64,000 nt of DNA from an uncultured Ruminiclostridium sp. (GCA_947630175.1 CANRGJ010000001.1:124001-188000), one strand, 5' to 3'; positions 7,740 through 19,247 are shown, counted from the first letter of the stretch. The notes: generated by a model not told the origin, from the letters alone. Numbers and translations: made by a program.

Positions 7740-9395
7740 ATGAGAAGCGATCTTATTAAAAAAGGTGTTGACAGAACTCCTCATAAGGCTTTGTTAAAGG
7801 CATTGGGAGTTACTGACAGTGAAATGGACAGACCTTTTATTGCGGTAGTATGCGCCGCAAGCGATTATGTCCCCGGGCACAGTCATCTGCACGAGATATC
7901 GCAATGTGTAAAAGACGGTATCAGAAATGCGGGGGGCGTGCCTTTTGAGTTTTTTACAATAGGCGTATGTGACGGACTTGCTATGAATCATAAGGGAATG
8001 AGATATTCCCTTGCTTCAAGAGAACTTATAGCAGACAGCATTGAAGTTATGCTTACAGCTCATCCTCTTGACGGCGTGGTATTTATACCAAATTGTGACA
8101 AGATCGTTCCCGGAATGATAATGGCAGCCGCACGAATGGATCTTCCTTCAATATTTGTAAGCGGCGGTCCTATGAAAGCAGGCTGCGTTCAGGGAAAGAG
8201 AGTTGGATACAGCGAGATATATGAGGCGATAGGTCAGTATTCCAACGGTGAAATAGACGATTCTGTACTTAAAGAATATGAAAACAATGCTTGCCCCACT
8301 TGCGGTAGCTGTTCGGGAATGTACACGGCAAACTCGATGAATTGCCTTACCGAAGCTATCGGACTTGCCTTGCCCTTTAACGGAACGGAACCCGCTGTAA
8401 ATTCTGCAAGAAGAAGAATTGCAAAGGAGGCAGGCGAACGTGTAGTTGAACTGTTCAGACAGTCAATAACCGCAAAGGATATACTTACAAAGAAAAATAT
8501 GCTCAACGCCCTTGCTACCGATATGGCGATAGGCGCATCGTCAAATACCGTGCTTCATTTGCTTGCAATAGCGCATGAGGCGGGAATAGACATTTCCCTT
8601 GCCGACATAGACGCTATGAGCAGAAAAATACCTCAGCTTGCAAAGCTGAACCCTGCAAGCGATATATTTATTGAAGACCTTAACGCTGTGGGCGGAATAC
8701 AGACTGTATTGAAAGAGCTTGCAAAGACAGGGGAAATATTTACGGACGTTCTGACAGTAACAGGCACTCAACAGCAGCGAATAGACAATGCCAGAGACGC
8801 TGACGGAGTTGTTGTTCACAAGGCGGATAACCCTATAAGAAAAGACGGTGGCATAGCCATACTGACAGGCAATCTTGCAGAAAACGGCTCAGTTGTAAAG
8901 CAGGGTGCGGTAAAGCCCGAAATGATGACCACCACCTGCACCGCTAAGGTTTTTGACGGGGAACAGCTTGCAGTAGACGCTATTCTCGGAGGAGAAATCC
9001 AGCCCGGTGATGTAGTTGTTATCAGATATGAAGGACCTAAAGGCGGTCCCGGTATGCCTGAAATGCTTGCTCCAACTGCGGCGATCGTTGGAAAAGGTCT
9101 TGACGGCTCAGTTGCTCTTATCACAGACGGCAGATTCAGCGGCGCCAGCAGAGGGGCGGCGGTAGGCCATGTTTCTCCTGAGGCGGCGGACGGAGGACTT
9201 ATTGCCTTTGTTGAAAACGGCGACAAGATACTTATAGATATTCCAAACAGAAAAATACAGTTGCTTGTGGATGATGCAGAAATAGCAAAGCGCAGAGAAA
9301 AGGGAATAAAAGCGCCGAGAGAGCTTAGCGGTTATATCAAGCGTTATGCCGGAATGGTTACAGGCTCAGATAAAGGTGCAGTATATAAGGACTGA
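7740..9395 (+). CDS. ilvD: Dihydroxy-acid dehydratase
   Basis: A 551-residue iron-sulfur enzyme that dehydrates dihydroxy-acids in valine/isoleucine synthesis. Cysteine motifs expected for the cluster are present: [12 protein letters not shown] near 118 and [17 protein letters not shown] near 185. The C-terminal [10 protein letters not shown] motif is also present. The ORF track begins at 7722. I prefer ATG 7740 because GAAAGGA lies at a proper distance and the family starts with MRSDLIKKG. The other ilv genes (ilvB, ilvN, ilvC) sit about 25 kb away, so the pathway is split over two loci. Confidence 0.95.
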   Translation: MRSDLIKKGVDRTPHKALLKALGVTDSEMDRPFIAVVCAASDYVPGHSHLHEISQCVKDGIRNAGGVPFEFFTIGVCDGLAMNHKGMRYSLASRELIADSIEVMLTAHPLDGVVFIPNCDKIVPGMIMAAARMDLPSIFVSGGPMKAGCVQGKRVGYSEIYEAIGQYSNGEIDDSVLKEYENNACPTCGSCSGMYTANSMNCLTEAIGLALPFNGTEPAVNSARRRIAKEAGERVVELFRQSITAKDILTKKNMLNALATDMAIGASSNTVLHLLAIAHEAGIDISLADIDAMSRKIPQLAKLNPASDIFIEDLNAVGGIQTVLKELAKTGEIFTDVLTVTGTQQQRIDNARDADGVVVHKADNPIRKDGGIAILTGNLAENGSVVKQGAVKPEMMTTTCTAKVFDGEQLAVDAILGGEIQPGDVVVIRYEGPKGGPGMPEMLAPTAAIVGKGLDGSVALITDGRFSGASRGAAVGHVSPEAADGGLIAFVENGDKILIDIPNRKIQLLVDDAEIAKRREKGIKAPRELSGYIKRYAGMVTGSDKGAVYKD

Positions 9396-9422
9396 TATTA
9401 TCACACTAAGAGGGCAATACTT

Positions 9423-10145
9423 ATGGCAGATAAAAAAGTGAACCTTCACGAAGGGCACAGACAGCGAATGAAAAACCGCTTTCTGAAGCATGGTGCAGAA
9501 AGCTTTGACGATTATCAGATGCTGGAAATACTTTTATTTTATGCTATTCCCACCAAGGATACAAATGAGCTTGCTCATATTCTTATCAATACCTTCGGTT
9601 CTATTGACAAGGTCCTTCAGGCAGATTATGAAGAACTTATGGAGGTCAAGGGAATCGGAGAAAATGTAGCAAGCCTGCTGAAATTTATTCCGTTGATAGC
9701 AAAAAGGTATATAAATTCAACTTTTACTTCCAATGGCGTAATACTTCTGAATAACGCCGCAAAAATGAAAGAATACTGTATCAGCCTTTTTGTAGGAGAA
9801 GAGAAAAAAGAGTCGGTCTATGCGCTGGCGCTTAACAGTGACCTGACGCTGATATCTCAGATGAAGCTGAATACAGGCATTGTAAGTAAAGTTCTTATAC
9901 CGCTGAGAACTCTGGCGGAGTTTCTGTTCAAATGCAACTGTAGCAGGGTCGTTTTGACGCACAATCACCCAAATGGAACAGTATCGGCGTCAAGGTCAGA
10001 TATTGATGCGACAATAAATGTGGCTGATTTCTTGAGTTCAATTGATGTAGAGCTTGTTGACCATATTATAGTCAGCAGAGGCCGTTCTAACAGTATGCGA
10101 GAAAATAATATTGCAAGCGAAGCGTGGGAAATGATGAATGGATAA
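9423..10145 (+). CDS. radC: RadC-family JAB/MPN-domain protein
   Basis: A 240-residue protein with a helix-hairpin-helix-like N-terminal half ([15 protein letters not shown]) and a C-terminal MPN(+)/JAB domain carrying [16 protein letters not shown], the metalloprotease-type HxH...SxxD motif. The biochemical role of RadC/UPF0758 proteins is unsettled; early links to DNA repair were withdrawn, although many copies occur near DNA-processing genes. Here the stop overlaps the uvrB start by 8 bp, so it is translated with the excision-repair genes. Confidence 0.9.
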   Translation: MADKKVNLHEGHRQRMKNRFLKHGAESFDDYQMLEILLFYAIPTKDTNELAHILINTFGSIDKVLQADYEELMEVKGIGENVASLLKFIPLIAKRYINSTFTSNGVILLNNAAKMKEYCISLFVGEEKKESVYALALNSDLTLISQMKLNTGIVSKVLIPLRTLAEFLFKCNCSRVVLTHNHPNGTVSASRSDIDATINVADFLSSIDVELVDHIIVSRGRSNSMRENNIASEAWEMMNG

Positions 10146-12099
10146 ATTTGAATTGCATTCTGCATATACGCCGACAGGCGACCAGCCTGCCGCAATAGAG
10201 GCTCTTGCAAACGGAATATTAAACGGCGACAAGGAGCAGGTGCTGATGGGCGTTACAGGCTCGGGAAAAACCTTTACTATGGCAAATGTTATTGCAAAGG
10301 TCAACCGGCCGACTCTTGTATTAGCTCATAACAAAACCTTGGCGGCACAGCTTTGCAGCGAGTTGCGAGAATTTTTTCCCAACAATGCGGTAGAGTATTT
10401 TGTATCATATTATGATTATTATCAACCTGAGGCTTATATCCCGTCAACAGACGCATATATTGAAAAGGACAGTGCAATAAACGATGATATTGACCGCTTG
10501 AGGCACTCCGCCACCTGCGCGCTTGCAGAGCGCCGAGACGTCATTATAGTTGCGAGCGTTTCCTGCATTTATTCTCTGGGCAGCCCTGAAGAATACCGTT
10601 CAAATGTAATTTCTATAAGAAAAGGCACAGAGATCGGCAGAGACGAACTGATAAAAAAGCTGGTCGAGATACAATATGAGCGAAACGATGTAAATTTTGT
10701 CAGGAATAAGTTTAGAGTTCGTGGCGACGTAGTTGAGATATTTCCTGCGGGAAATCCTGTTGAAACCGCTTTGAGAGTAGAATTTTTCGGAGATGAAATA
10801 GACAGGATAACTGAGATAGAAGTTGTAACAGGAACGGTAAAGCGTGAGCTTCTTCATGCTGTGGTATTTCCCGCCAGCCATTATATCGTTGACAAGGCTC
10901 ATATGGAGCGTGCGCTGGAAGAAATACGTGAGGAAATGGAGGAGCAGGTAGAAAAATTCACCGCCGAGCATAAGCTTATCGAGGCTCAGCGCATAGCGCA
11001 GCGAACCACTTATGATATGGAAATGCTGAGAGAGATCGGCACCTGCAAGGGAATTGAAAACTATTCGAGAGTTCTGGCGGGAAGACCCAAGGGCAGCACT
11101 CCCCTTACATTGATAGACCATTTCCCCAAGGATTTTCTTCTTTTTGTGGACGAAAGTCATGTTACTCTCCCACAGGTGCGTGGAATGTACGGCGGCGACG
11201 CCGCAAGAAAGAAAAATCTTGTGGAATACGGATTTCGTCTGCCCTCGGCATATGATAACCGTCCTATGAATTTTGATGAATTTTATTCAAAGATAAATCA
11301 GGCGGTATATGTTTCTGCAACCCCAGGACCTTTTGAGAAGGAACACGCCGTCAGAGTAGTGGAACAGCTTATACGCCCCACGGGACTGCTTGATCCGCTT
11401 ATATCCGTAAGACCTGTTGAAGGTCAGATTGAGGATCTTTTGTCAGAGATAAATATAAGGATAGAGCGTAAAGAGCGTGTTCTTATAACAACTCTTACCA
11501 AGAAAATGGCAGAGGATCTTACCTCTTATTTTGAAAAGCTGGGATTAAAAGTACGTTATATGCATCATGATGTTGATACCATAGAGCGTATGGAAATAAT
11601 AAGAGGACTTCGCTTAGGTGAATTTGACGTTCTGATAGGCATTAACCTGCTGCGTGAGGGTCTTGACCTTCCCGAAGTTTCACTGGTAGCGATTCTTGAC
11701 GCCGACAAAGAGGGCTTTTTGAGAAGTGAAACTTCTCTTGTGCAGACAGTGGGACGTGCCGCAAGAAACGCTGACGGTACTGTTATAATGTATGCCGATC
11801 AGGTAACTCCCTCAATGGAAAATGCAATAAACGAAACCAACCGCAGACGTGAGATACAGTCTGAATACAACAAAAAACACGGAATAGTGCCGAAAACCAT
11901 TGTAAAGGAAATCCGCGACGTTATCGACATTGCCGCCAGAGCCGACAAGGGCGGAAAAATAAAGAAACAGCTTTCAAGAGAAGAAAAGCAGTCGCTTATA
12001 AAGCAGTATACTTCTTTGATGAGGGAAGCGGCAAAAGTGCTTGATTTTGAGCAGGCTGCATATTTCAGAGATAAAATAACAGAACTGAAGGAAAAATGA
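10138..12099 (+). CDS. uvrB: Excinuclease ABC subunit B
   Basis: A 653-residue damage-verification helicase of nucleotide excision repair. Walker [15 protein letters not shown] is near residue 38, the beta-hairpin [10 protein letters not shown] is near 92, and the helicase motifs [24 protein letters not shown] and QTVGRAARN are in order. The C-terminal UVR domain ([21 protein letters not shown]) binds UvrC. Length is typical. It begins inside the end of radC and is followed at 1 bp by uvrA. Confidence 0.97.
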   Translation: MDKFELHSAYTPTGDQPAAIEALANGILNGDKEQVLMGVTGSGKTFTMANVIAKVNRPTLVLAHNKTLAAQLCSELREFFPNNAVEYFVSYYDYYQPEAYIPSTDAYIEKDSAINDDIDRLRHSATCALAERRDVIIVASVSCIYSLGSPEEYRSNVISIRKGTEIGRDELIKKLVEIQYERNDVNFVRNKFRVRGDVVEIFPAGNPVETALRVEFFGDEIDRITEIEVVTGTVKRELLHAVVFPASHYIVDKAHMERALEEIREEMEEQVEKFTAEHKLIEAQRIAQRTTYDMEMLREIGTCKGIENYSRVLAGRPKGSTPLTLIDHFPKDFLLFVDESHVTLPQVRGMYGGDAARKKNLVEYGFRLPSAYDNRPMNFDEFYSKINQAVYVSATPGPFEKEHAVRVVEQLIRPTGLLDPLISVRPVEGQIEDLLSEINIRIERKERVLITTLTKKMAEDLTSYFEKLGLKVRYMHHDVDTIERMEIIRGLRLGEFDVLIGINLLREGLDLPEVSLVAILDADKEGFLRSETSLVQTVGRAARNADGTVIMYADQVTPSMENAINETNRRREIQSEYNKKHGIVPKTIVKEIRDVIDIAARADKGGKIKKQLSREEKQSLIKQYTSLMREAAKVLDFEQAAYFRDKITELKEK

Positions 12100-12100
12100 A

Positions 12101-14917
12101 ATGCCGATAGATAAGATAATTATAAAAGGAGCAAAAGAACATAACCTGAAAAACATCAGTCTTGAGCTGCCCAGGGACAAGCTCATTGTTATGACTGGAC
12201 TGTCAGGGTCAGGAAAGTCGTCCCTTGCGTTTGACACCATATACGCTGACGGACAAAGACGGTATATAGAAAGCCTTTCATCATATGCAAGAATGTTTCT
12301 GGGACAAATGGAAAAGCCTAACGTGGAGAGCATAGACGGTTTATCGCCGGCTATTTCCATTGACCAGAAGACTACATCTAAAAATCCAAGGTCAACTGTT
12401 GGTACTGTAACAGAGATATATGATTATCTCAGGCTTTTGTATGCGAGAATAGGCATACCACACTGTCCTGTATGTGGGCGTGAGATAAAACAGCAGACCG
12501 TGGATCAGATAGCTGACAGGGTAATGGAGCTTGAAACAGGCACACGAGTGCAGATAATGGCTCCTGTTGTAAGAGGAAGAAAGGGCGAATACGCAAAAGA
12601 GCTTGACAGCATAAGAAAGCAGGGCTATGTCCGTGTCAGGATAGACGGAATAATGTACGACCTTTCCGAGCAGATAAAGCTGGAAAAGAACAAGAAACAC
12701 ACTATCGAGGTCATAATAGACCGTCTTTCCATAAAAGAGGAAATTCGCTCAAGACTTACCGAAAGCATTGAAACGGCGGGAACTTTATCGGGAGGAATTG
12801 TGTTTGTTGATGTCGTTGGACAGGAGGAGCTTCACTTCTCCCAGAATTATGCCTGTCCTGAACACGGAATAAGCATAGAAGATTTAAATCCCAGAATGTT
12901 CAGCTTCAACAATCCTTACGGAGCCTGCAAGCGCTGTACAGGACTGGGATTTTACCTGAGCATAGACGCTGACCTGATAATTCCTAACAGAAAGCTGTCT
13001 ATAAGAGAGAATGCAGTAAAAGCAAGCGGCTGGACTTACACCGAAGGCAGTATGGCGCAGATGTATTTTGATGGTATGGCGAAGCATTACGGTTTTTCTG
13101 TGGATACACCTGTTGAAAAACTGCCTGAAAGCGCAATAAATCTTATTCTTTATGGCTCAAACGGAGAGAAATTTCCCGTAAAGCGTCCTTGGGAAGCAAA
13201 TTCAACCCATATGACGGATTTTGAGGGAGTTATCAACAATCTTGAGCGCCGTTACCGTGAGAGCAACAGTCAATATTCCAAAGATGAAATATCCGAATAT
13301 ATGTGTGAGGTGGAATGCCCCGAATGCCACGGCCAGCGCCTGAGAAAAGAGGCGCTTTCCGTCACAGTTGCAGATAAAAATATAAATGAATTCTGCAATA
13401 TGAGCGTGACTCAGGCTCTTGACTTTGTAGAGCACCTTAAGTTGTCAAAAAGGGATAATATGATCGCTGAGCAGATACTAAAAGAGATAAGGTCAAGGCT
13501 TGGATTTCTGCAAAGCGTCGGATTAGATTATCTGAAGTTATCCCGTGCCTCAAGCACATTGTCAGGCGGCGAAAGTCAGCGTATACGCCTTGCAACTCAG
13601 ATAGGCAGTTCGCTTGTAGGCGTACTGTATATTCTTGACGAACCCAGTATAGGACTTCATCAGCGTGATAACGACCGCCTTATCGCTACGCTGAAAAATC
13701 TCCGTGATATAGGAAATACGGTCATAGTTGTTGAACATGATGAAGATACTATGCGTTCTGCCGATTATTTAGTTGACGTAGGACCCGGAGCAGGCGTACA
13801 CGGCGGCGAGATAGTTGCAGCCGGAACGGTAGAGGATATCATTGCTTCCAAACGTTCAATAACAGGCAAATATCTTTCGGGAGAAATGAAAATACCTGTG
13901 CCTTCCAAACGCCGAAAATCGGACGGACGGTATCTGACAGTATACGGAGCAGCTGAAAACAATCTGAAAAATATCGACGTGAAAATCCCTATCGGGCTTT
14001 TCACCTGTATTACAGGCGTTTCAGGCAGCGGAAAAAGCTCTTTGGTAAACGAGATATTATACAAGTATCTTGCGTCTAATCTTAACCGGGCAAGGATAAA
14101 AGCAGGAAAATTCGATAAAATTACCGGGACGGAATATCTTGACAAGGTGATAAATATTGACCAGTCTCCGATAGGACGCACTCCACGTTCAAATCCCGCC
14201 ACATATACAGGGCTGTTCAATGATATTCGTGACCTTTATGCCTCCACTAACGACGCAAAGATGAAAGGATTTTCCAGCGGGAGATTCAGCTTTAATGTAA
14301 AAGGCGGACGATGCGAGGCGTGCGAGGGCGACGGCATTATAAAGATAGAAATGCATTTTCTTCCCGATATTTACGTTCCCTGCGAGGTCTGCGGCGGAAA
14401 GAGATATAACAGAGAAACGCTTGAGGTAAAATACAAAGGCAAAAACATATATGACGTTCTTGAGATGACAGTGGAAGAAGGACTGGACTTTTTCTCAGGA
14501 ATACCGAAATTGCAGAGAAAGCTGCAAACTTTATATGACGTAGGTCTTGGATATGTGAAAATCGGTCAGCCCGCCACTACTTTATCAGGCGGCGAGGCGC
14601 AGCGTGTCAAGCTGGCAACGGAGCTGTCACGCCGTTCCACTGGAAAAACTATATATATTCTTGACGAACCTACAACGGGGCTTCACACAGATGATGTGTC
14701 AAAATTGGTAGATATAATGCAGAAATTGACTGACGGAGGCAACACCGTTGTGGTTATTGAGCATAATCTTGATGTGATAAAGAATGCCGACCATATAATC
14801 GATCTTGGTCCCGAAGGCGGCGATAAGGGCGGTTATATCGTAGTTGAAGGAACCCCTGAACAAGTTGCTTCTAACAAACATTCATATACCGGCAAATACC
14901 TGAAAAAACTTTTGTAA
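12101..14917 (+). CDS. uvrA: Excinuclease ABC subunit A
   Basis: A 938-residue damage-recognition ATPase with two ABC modules. Walker A motifs [15 protein letters not shown] (near 32) and [15 protein letters not shown] (near 642), and signature motifs [12 protein letters not shown] and [12 protein letters not shown] are visible. Zinc-finger cysteines appear in [15 protein letters not shown] and CEACEGDG...CEVCGGKR. It starts 1 bp after the uvrB stop, with AAGGA inside the uvrB end as ribosome site. An intrinsic terminator follows. Confidence 0.97.
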   Translation: MPIDKIIIKGAKEHNLKNISLELPRDKLIVMTGLSGSGKSSLAFDTIYADGQRRYIESLSSYARMFLGQMEKPNVESIDGLSPAISIDQKTTSKNPRSTVGTVTEIYDYLRLLYARIGIPHCPVCGREIKQQTVDQIADRVMELETGTRVQIMAPVVRGRKGEYAKELDSIRKQGYVRVRIDGIMYDLSEQIKLEKNKKHTIEVIIDRLSIKEEIRSRLTESIETAGTLSGGIVFVDVVGQEELHFSQNYACPEHGISIEDLNPRMFSFNNPYGACKRCTGLGFYLSIDADLIIPNRKLSIRENAVKASGWTYTEGSMAQMYFDGMAKHYGFSVDTPVEKLPESAINLILYGSNGEKFPVKRPWEANSTHMTDFEGVINNLERRYRESNSQYSKDEISEYMCEVECPECHGQRLRKEALSVTVADKNINEFCNMSVTQALDFVEHLKLSKRDNMIAEQILKEIRSRLGFLQSVGLDYLKLSRASSTLSGGESQRIRLATQIGSSLVGVLYILDEPSIGLHQRDNDRLIATLKNLRDIGNTVIVVEHDEDTMRSADYLVDVGPGAGVHGGEIVAAGTVEDIIASKRSITGKYLSGEMKIPVPSKRRKSDGRYLTVYGAAENNLKNIDVKIPIGLFTCITGVSGSGKSSLVNEILYKYLASNLNRARIKAGKFDKITGTEYLDKVINIDQSPIGRTPRSNPATYTGLFNDIRDLYASTNDAKMKGFSSGRFSFNVKGGRCEACEGDGIIKIEMHFLPDIYVPCEVCGGKRYNRETLEVKYKGKNIYDVLEMTVEEGLDFFSGIPKLQRKLQTLYDVGLGYVKIGQPATTLSGGEAQRVKLATELSRRSTGKTIYILDEPTTGLHTDDVSKLVDIMQKLTDGGNTVVVIEHNLDVIKNADHIIDLGPEGGDKGGYIVVEGTPEQVASNKHSYTGKYLKKLL

Positions 14918-14922
14918 TTTAA

Positions 14923-14953
14923 TGGCACAGAAAAATCTGTGCCATATTTTTTA
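14923..14953 (+). terminator. Terminator after uvrA
   Basis: An 8-bp perfect stem TGGCACAG/CTGTGCCA with a 6-base loop is followed by ATATTTTTTATT. It closes the radC-uvrB-uvrA unit. Confidence 0.88.
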
Positions 14954-14973
14954 TTATTTATATAATAAAATAC

Positions 14974-15002
14974 TTGTCAGATTTTTTTAAATATGGTATA
15001 AT
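14974..15002 (+). promoter_or_regulatory. Promoter of hom
   Basis: TTGTCA (14974-14979), 17-base spacer, TATAAT (14997-15002), 37 bases before the hom start. No riboswitch or attenuator fits in the short leader. Confidence 0.7.
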
Positions 15003-15039
15003 TATCAAATAAGAAATGGAAAAAGCAAGGAGACAGTAA

Positions 15040-16278
15040 ATGATAAAAATTGCAGTTATGGGATACGGTGTGGTCGGTTCGGGAACTGTCGAAGTATTCT
15101 ATAAAAATCTTAAGAGCATTGAGCAAAAAATCGGTGATGATATTGACATAAAATATATCCTCGACTTGCGTGATTTTAGCGATTCACCATATTCAGAGAA
15201 ATTCATAAAAGATTTTGACATTATTTTAAATGACAGTGAGGTAAAAATCGTCGCAGAAGTCATAGGCGGTCTTGACCCTGCATACAGGTATGTAAAATCT
15301 TTGCTGCAAAACGGGAAAAGCGTTGTCACCTCAAATAAGGAGCTGGTTGCTGAGAAAGGCGCAGAGCTTCTTAAAATTGCCCGTGAAAAAAACGTAAATT
15401 TCTTTTTTGAGGCCAGCGTCGGCGGCGGTATACCTATAATTCGACCGCTACATCATTGTTTATCGGCAAATGAAATAGACGAAATAGCAGGAATACTGAA
15501 CGGAACTACCAACTATATCCTTACCAAAATGGCAGAAGAGGGAACGGACTTTTCGGACGCTTTGTCCCAGGCTCAGGCACTGGGATATGCAGAGAGAGAC
15601 CCTTCCGCCGATATAAACGGCGCAGACGCTTGCAGGAAGATTTGTATTCTTGCTTCTCTTGCTTTTGGGAAACACGTTTATCCTAAAAATGTCCACACAG
15701 AGGGTATAACTGCCGTTTCTACGGAAGATGTTCAGTATTGCAAAGACTTTGGCGGAGCGATAAAGCTGGTTGCTTGGGCAAGAAAAGAAGAGGAAAAGGT
15801 AGCAGTTATGGTTTGCCCCGCTTTTATTTCGGAGTCCAGCCAGCTTTCAACTGTAAACGATGTGTATAACGCCATTCTCGTTCGTGGCGATGCAACGGGA
15901 GATGTTATATTTTACGGAAAAGGAGCAGGCAAGTTACCAACCGCAAGCGCAGTTGTTTCAGATATTATAATTGCCGCAAAAATGACAGGCACAAGCAAGT
16001 CGCTTTACTGGGAGGATTCTTCAGAATTATTTACTGTTGATTATAAATCACTCAGCAATAAATTTTATGTCCGTCTTGTTTGCAGCGATAAATCAAAGGT
16101 TTTATCCGAGGCGGAGAAATGCTGGGGTAATTTGAATATTCTTCGCAGAAACGATGAGCTTCCCAACGAAACGGCATTTGTGACGGAAAGTGTCAATGAA
16201 GAAAAATTTGCTGCCGATTGCAGATCAATATCCGAATATGGGGAAATAAAGAATATAATAAGAGTGCTTGATTATTAG
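15040..16278 (+). CDS. hom: Homoserine dehydrogenase
   Basis: A 412-residue enzyme reducing aspartate semialdehyde to homoserine, the branch point to threonine and methionine. The Rossmann motif GYGVVGSGTV starts at residue 7, SNKELVAEKG is near 96, and the family signature GILNGTTNYILTKM is near 150. The C-terminal ~90 residues are in the position of the ACT regulatory domain. An AAGGAGA ribosome site precedes ATG 15040. It is placed just ahead of the pyrH-frr operon, where rpsB-tsf usually lie. Confidence 0.93.
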   Translation: MIKIAVMGYGVVGSGTVEVFYKNLKSIEQKIGDDIDIKYILDLRDFSDSPYSEKFIKDFDIILNDSEVKIVAEVIGGLDPAYRYVKSLLQNGKSVVTSNKELVAEKGAELLKIAREKNVNFFFEASVGGGIPIIRPLHHCLSANEIDEIAGILNGTTNYILTKMAEEGTDFSDALSQAQALGYAERDPSADINGADACRKICILASLAFGKHVYPKNVHTEGITAVSTEDVQYCKDFGGAIKLVAWARKEEEKVAVMVCPAFISESSQLSTVNDVYNAILVRGDATGDVIFYGKGAGKLPTASAVVSDIIIAAKMTGTSKSLYWEDSSELFTVDYKSLSNKFYVRLVCSDKSKVLSEAEKCWGNLNILRRNDELPNETAFVTESVNEEKFAADCRSISEYGEIKNIIRVLDY

Positions 16279-16324
16279 GAATAAAAAAACAAAAATTGTA
16301 TAAATTTTTAGGAGGAATTGCCAT

Positions 16325-17050
16325 ATGGACCAACCTCAGACCCCAAAATACAGGAGGATACTGCTGAAGCTCAGCGGTGAAGCTCTAGCGGGAGACAAGA
16401 AAACAGGACTGGATACTCCGACTATTGAGAATATCTGTAAAAGCATAAAAAAATGCTACGATATCGGAACAGAAATAGGGATTGTTGTCGGAGGGGGAAA
16501 TTTCTGGCGTGGCCGCACAAGCAGTAATATGGATAAAGTGAGAGCCGACCATATCGGTATGCTGGCAACCACGATGAATGCGCTTGCTGTTGCCGATATG
16601 CTTGAAAATCTCGGCTGTGAGGTGCGTGTTCAGACAGCGATTGAAATGAAGGCAATTGCCGAACCTTATATCAGGCAGAGGGCACTTAGGCACTTTGAAA
16701 AGGGAAGAATAGTGATTTTCGGCTGTGGAACAGGAAGTCCTTTCTTTTCCACTGACTCTGCTGCATCATTAAGAGCAGCAGAGCTTGAAGTCGATGTGCT
16801 TATGAAAGCAACTATGACAGATGGGGTTTACAATAAGGACCCCAACCGATATGACGATGCGGTAAAATATGACCATATCACTCACCATGATATCCTTGCA
16901 GCAGGCTTGGCAGTGCTGGACGGAACGGCTGCAGCGATGTGCTGTGACAACGATATCCCTCTTATCGTGTTTGATGTGCGCCGCCCTGAAAATATTTATG
17001 ACGCAGTGATCGGAAAAAAAGTAGGTACACTGGTAAATAATCAAAATTGA
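16325..17050 (+). CDS. pyrH: UMP kinase
   Basis: A 241-residue hexameric UMP kinase that makes UDP for nucleotides and cell-wall precursors. Motifs: LLKLSGEALAG near residue 12, GGGNFWRG near 55 and DHIGMLATTMNALA near 72, with TGSPFFSTDSAASLRAAE near 137. The ATG is preceded by AGGAGGAATTGCCAT. It opens the conserved Firmicute cluster pyrH-frr-uppS-cdsA-dxr-rseP, here with no separate promoter that I can recognise. Confidence 0.96.
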   Translation: MDQPQTPKYRRILLKLSGEALAGDKKTGLDTPTIENICKSIKKCYDIGTEIGIVVGGGNFWRGRTSSNMDKVRADHIGMLATTMNALAVADMLENLGCEVRVQTAIEMKAIAEPYIRQRALRHFEKGRIVIFGCGTGSPFFSTDSAASLRAAELEVDVLMKATMTDGVYNKDPNRYDDAVKYDHITHHDILAAGLAVLDGTAAAMCCDNDIPLIVFDVRRPENIYDAVIGKKVGTLVNNQN

Positions 17051-17073
17051 TTTATAAAGAAAGGATCTATATC

Positions 17074-17628
17074 ATGAAAGAAGTTCTTAACAGCGCAAAA
17101 GAAAAAATGGAAAAATGTATTTCTTCACTTGAACACGAATTTTCCACTATTCGTGCAGGCCGTGCCAATCCCGCTGTCCTTGACAAGATAAGCGTTGATT
17201 ATTACGGCTCTCCCACTCAGATCAATGCTATGGCGGCTGTTTCGGTTTCTGAAGCACGCATACTCGTTATTCAGCCATGGGACGCATCAATGCTTAAAGC
17301 AATCGAAAAAGCTATAATGGCAAGCGATATCGGAATAACTCCTACTAATGACGGAAAATGTATCCGTATTGTATTCCCTCAGCTTACCGAGGAACGCAGA
17401 AAAGAGCTTGTAAAGCAAATCTCAAAGTATGGTGAGGAGGCAAAGGTAACAGTCCGCAACATACGCCGTGACGCTATGGACAAATTCAAGGCAATGAAGA
17501 AAAATTCCGAGATCACGGAAGACGATATGAAAAACTGTGAAAAGGACGTTCAGAAGCTGACTGATACTTATTGTGATAAAGTTGATGCAGTATGCAAGGA
17601 AAAAGAAAAGGAAATAATGACTCTTTAA
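17074..17628 (+). CDS. frr: Ribosome recycling factor
   Basis: A 184-residue protein that splits post-termination ribosomes together with EF-G. The family sequence EFSTIRAGRANPAVLDKI is near residue 25 and LTEERRKELVKQ near 110. The track ORF starts at 17047, but ATG 17074 has AAAGGAT at a good distance and gives the family-typical length. The stop TAA shares its last base with the uppS start. Confidence 0.96.
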   Translation: MKEVLNSAKEKMEKCISSLEHEFSTIRAGRANPAVLDKISVDYYGSPTQINAMAAVSVSEARILVIQPWDASMLKAIEKAIMASDIGITPTNDGKCIRIVFPQLTEERRKELVKQISKYGEEAKVTVRNIRRDAMDKFKAMKKNSEITEDDMKNCEKDVQKLTDTYCDKVDAVCKEKEKEIMTL

Positions 17629-18347
17629 TGAATACCGATAATTTGGTCAAGGAACTTGGAATAAATCATATCGGAATAATTATGGACGGCAACGGGCGCT
17701 GGGCTCAGAAAAGAGGACTTCCCAGAAAAGCCGGGCATCCAAAGGGCGCCGAAGCATTTAAGAAATGTCTGGACAGTTGTGTAAAATTAGGCGTTCCGTG
17801 TGTGACTTTCTATGCTTTTTCCACCGAAAACTGGTCAAGGCCCAAGGATGAAGTGGATTCGCTGATGAATCTCTTCCTTTCTTTTATGGACGAGATGATG
17901 AAGCTCAGCTCAAAAAATATACGCTTGAGATTTATCGGCTCCAGAGATGGCGTACCTGAAAAGATATGTGCTAAAATGGATGAAGCGGAATCAAGAACTG
18001 TCGGAAATACAGGAACATGGTGTTGTGTTGCGTTTAACTATGGCGGCAAGGAAGAAATTTTGCACGCTACCAAAAAAATAGCGCTCGAATATAAAAACGG
18101 CAGTATCGGTATTGACGATATTGACGAAACGGCTTTCAATTCCTGCCTGTATACGGAAGGATTGCCTGATGTTGATCTGATAATTCGTCCAAGCGGAGAA
18201 CAGCGACTTTCCAATTTTCTTATCTGGCAGGCGGCTTATGCGGAATTTGTTTTTATGGACGTTCTCTGGCCTGACTTTTCCGAAAAGGATTTGATTGCCG
18301 CTTTGGTCGAATATGGAAAAAGAAACCGTCGGTTCGGCGGTGTTTAG
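17628..18347 (+). CDS. uppS: Isoprenyl transferase (undecaprenyl diphosphate synthase)
   Basis: A 239-residue cis-prenyltransferase making the lipid carrier for cell-wall synthesis. The catalytic motif IIMDGNGRWAQKRG is near residue 16, FYAFSTENWSRP near 60 and the C-terminal RPSGEQRLSNFLIWQ near 190. The track ORF starts inside frr at 17592; I prefer ATG 17628, which overlaps the frr stop by one base (TAATG) and fits the protein family. Translation is likely coupled to frr. Confidence 0.95.
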   Translation: MNTDNLVKELGINHIGIIMDGNGRWAQKRGLPRKAGHPKGAEAFKKCLDSCVKLGVPCVTFYAFSTENWSRPKDEVDSLMNLFLSFMDEMMKLSSKNIRLRFIGSRDGVPEKICAKMDEAESRTVGNTGTWCCVAFNYGGKEEILHATKKIALEYKNGSIGIDDIDETAFNSCLYTEGLPDVDLIIRPSGEQRLSNFLIWQAAYAEFVFMDVLWPDFSEKDLIAALVEYGKRNRRFGGV

Positions 18348-18358
18348 AGGATATATTT

Positions 18359-19204
18359 ATGCTTAAACGAATACTTACCGCTGTCATTGCAATACCTATC
18401 GTTGTATTGATTTTGTGGCTTAACAACACTATCGTTATGCTTGCTGCAATGACAGTGATATCGGTTTTGGCGGTGGGAGAGATCCTGCTTGCGACAAAAT
18501 ATTATTCAAACCGCAGTATAGCCGGTGTTTGTATGGTTTTTGTGGCCGTTGCTCCGTCTTTTCTTTCTCTTGATATATTGTATCCGCTTTTCCCGGGCGT
18601 GGCAGCTGCTTTTTTGCTGTTAATGTTTATTATAATGCTGACTGACCACGAAAACGTAAGATTTGAAGAAATTGCTCTGATGACGTTCGTTTCATTTTTA
18701 GTTCCGATATCAATAAGCACTATTGTACTTTTGCAGAAAAACTTTGATTTTGGGATTTTTTATGTGGTCCTTGTCCTGCTTGTGGCTTGGATAAGCGACG
18801 CGGGGGCGTATTTTGTCGGCTCAGCGTTCGGAAAGCATAAAATGGCGCCCAAAATCAGCCCTAAAAAATCATGGGAAGGCTTTTTCGGAGGTCTTGCAAC
18901 TGCAGTAATTTCCGTAATAGTTGTCGGCATAGGTTATCCTTGGGCGAGTGGTTTGTTTGGTGGTCCTACTAATTTTTCTGTCAACGTTTTATTCCTTGTC
19001 GGTATGGCGGTTATCGGAACATGTTTAGGCGTGATAGGCGACCTTTCCGCCTCTTTGTTAAAAAGACAATGTATGGTAAAGGATTTTGGTTCTATTCTTC
19101 CTGGGCACGGCGGCATACTTGACAGATTTGACAGTGTATTGTTTGTAGCTCCTTTTTTCTATATCGTGTTCAAAATCATAGAACCGATAGCGATAATTTC
19201 ATAG
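18359..19204 (+). CDS. cdsA: Phosphatidate cytidylyltransferase (CDP-diglyceride synthase)
   Basis: A 281-residue polytopic membrane enzyme that makes CDP-diacylglycerol for phospholipid synthesis. Around seven to eight hydrophobic segments alternate with short loops. The C-terminal CDP-alcohol signature region is present: SDAGAYFVGSAFGKHK near 150, SPKKSWEG, and GDLSASLLKRQ...KDFGSILPGHGGILDR near 230. The ribosome site AGAGGAT precedes ATG 18359. Its stop codon overlaps the strong GGAGGA that probably serves dxr. Confidence 0.95.
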   Translation: MLKRILTAVIAIPIVVLILWLNNTIVMLAAMTVISVLAVGEILLATKYYSNRSIAGVCMVFVAVAPSFLSLDILYPLFPGVAAAFLLLMFIIMLTDHENVRFEEIALMTFVSFLVPISISTIVLLQKNFDFGIFYVVLVLLVAWISDAGAYFVGSAFGKHKMAPKISPKKSWEGFFGGLATAVISVIVVGIGYPWASGLFGGPTNFSVNVLFLVGMAVIGTCLGVIGDLSASLLKRQCMVKDFGSILPGHGGILDRFDSVLFVAPFFYIVFKIIEPIAIIS

Positions 19205-19247
19205 GAGGAAATGCCGATTAAATTCGGCATTGTTTTATTTAATTATG
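19203..19247 (+). promoter_or_regulatory. Ribosome-binding site separated from the dxr start by a hairpin
   Basis: GGAGGA (19204-19209) lies 35 bases before the dxr ATG, too far for normal initiation. The gap holds an 8-bp hairpin, AATGCCGA/TCGGCATT (19210-19231), which if folded leaves about 13 bases between the Shine-Dalgarno sequence and the ATG. The stem is followed by GTTTTATTT, so it could instead be a leaky intergenic terminator. Confidence 0.5.

Noticed and set aside
10600-11160. 186-residue minus-strand ORF inside uvrB
   Set aside because: It lies wholly antisense to a well-conserved gene, has no ribosome site or family motifs, and is a frame shadow. The same holds for other long antisense ORFs in uvrA, polC and leuA.
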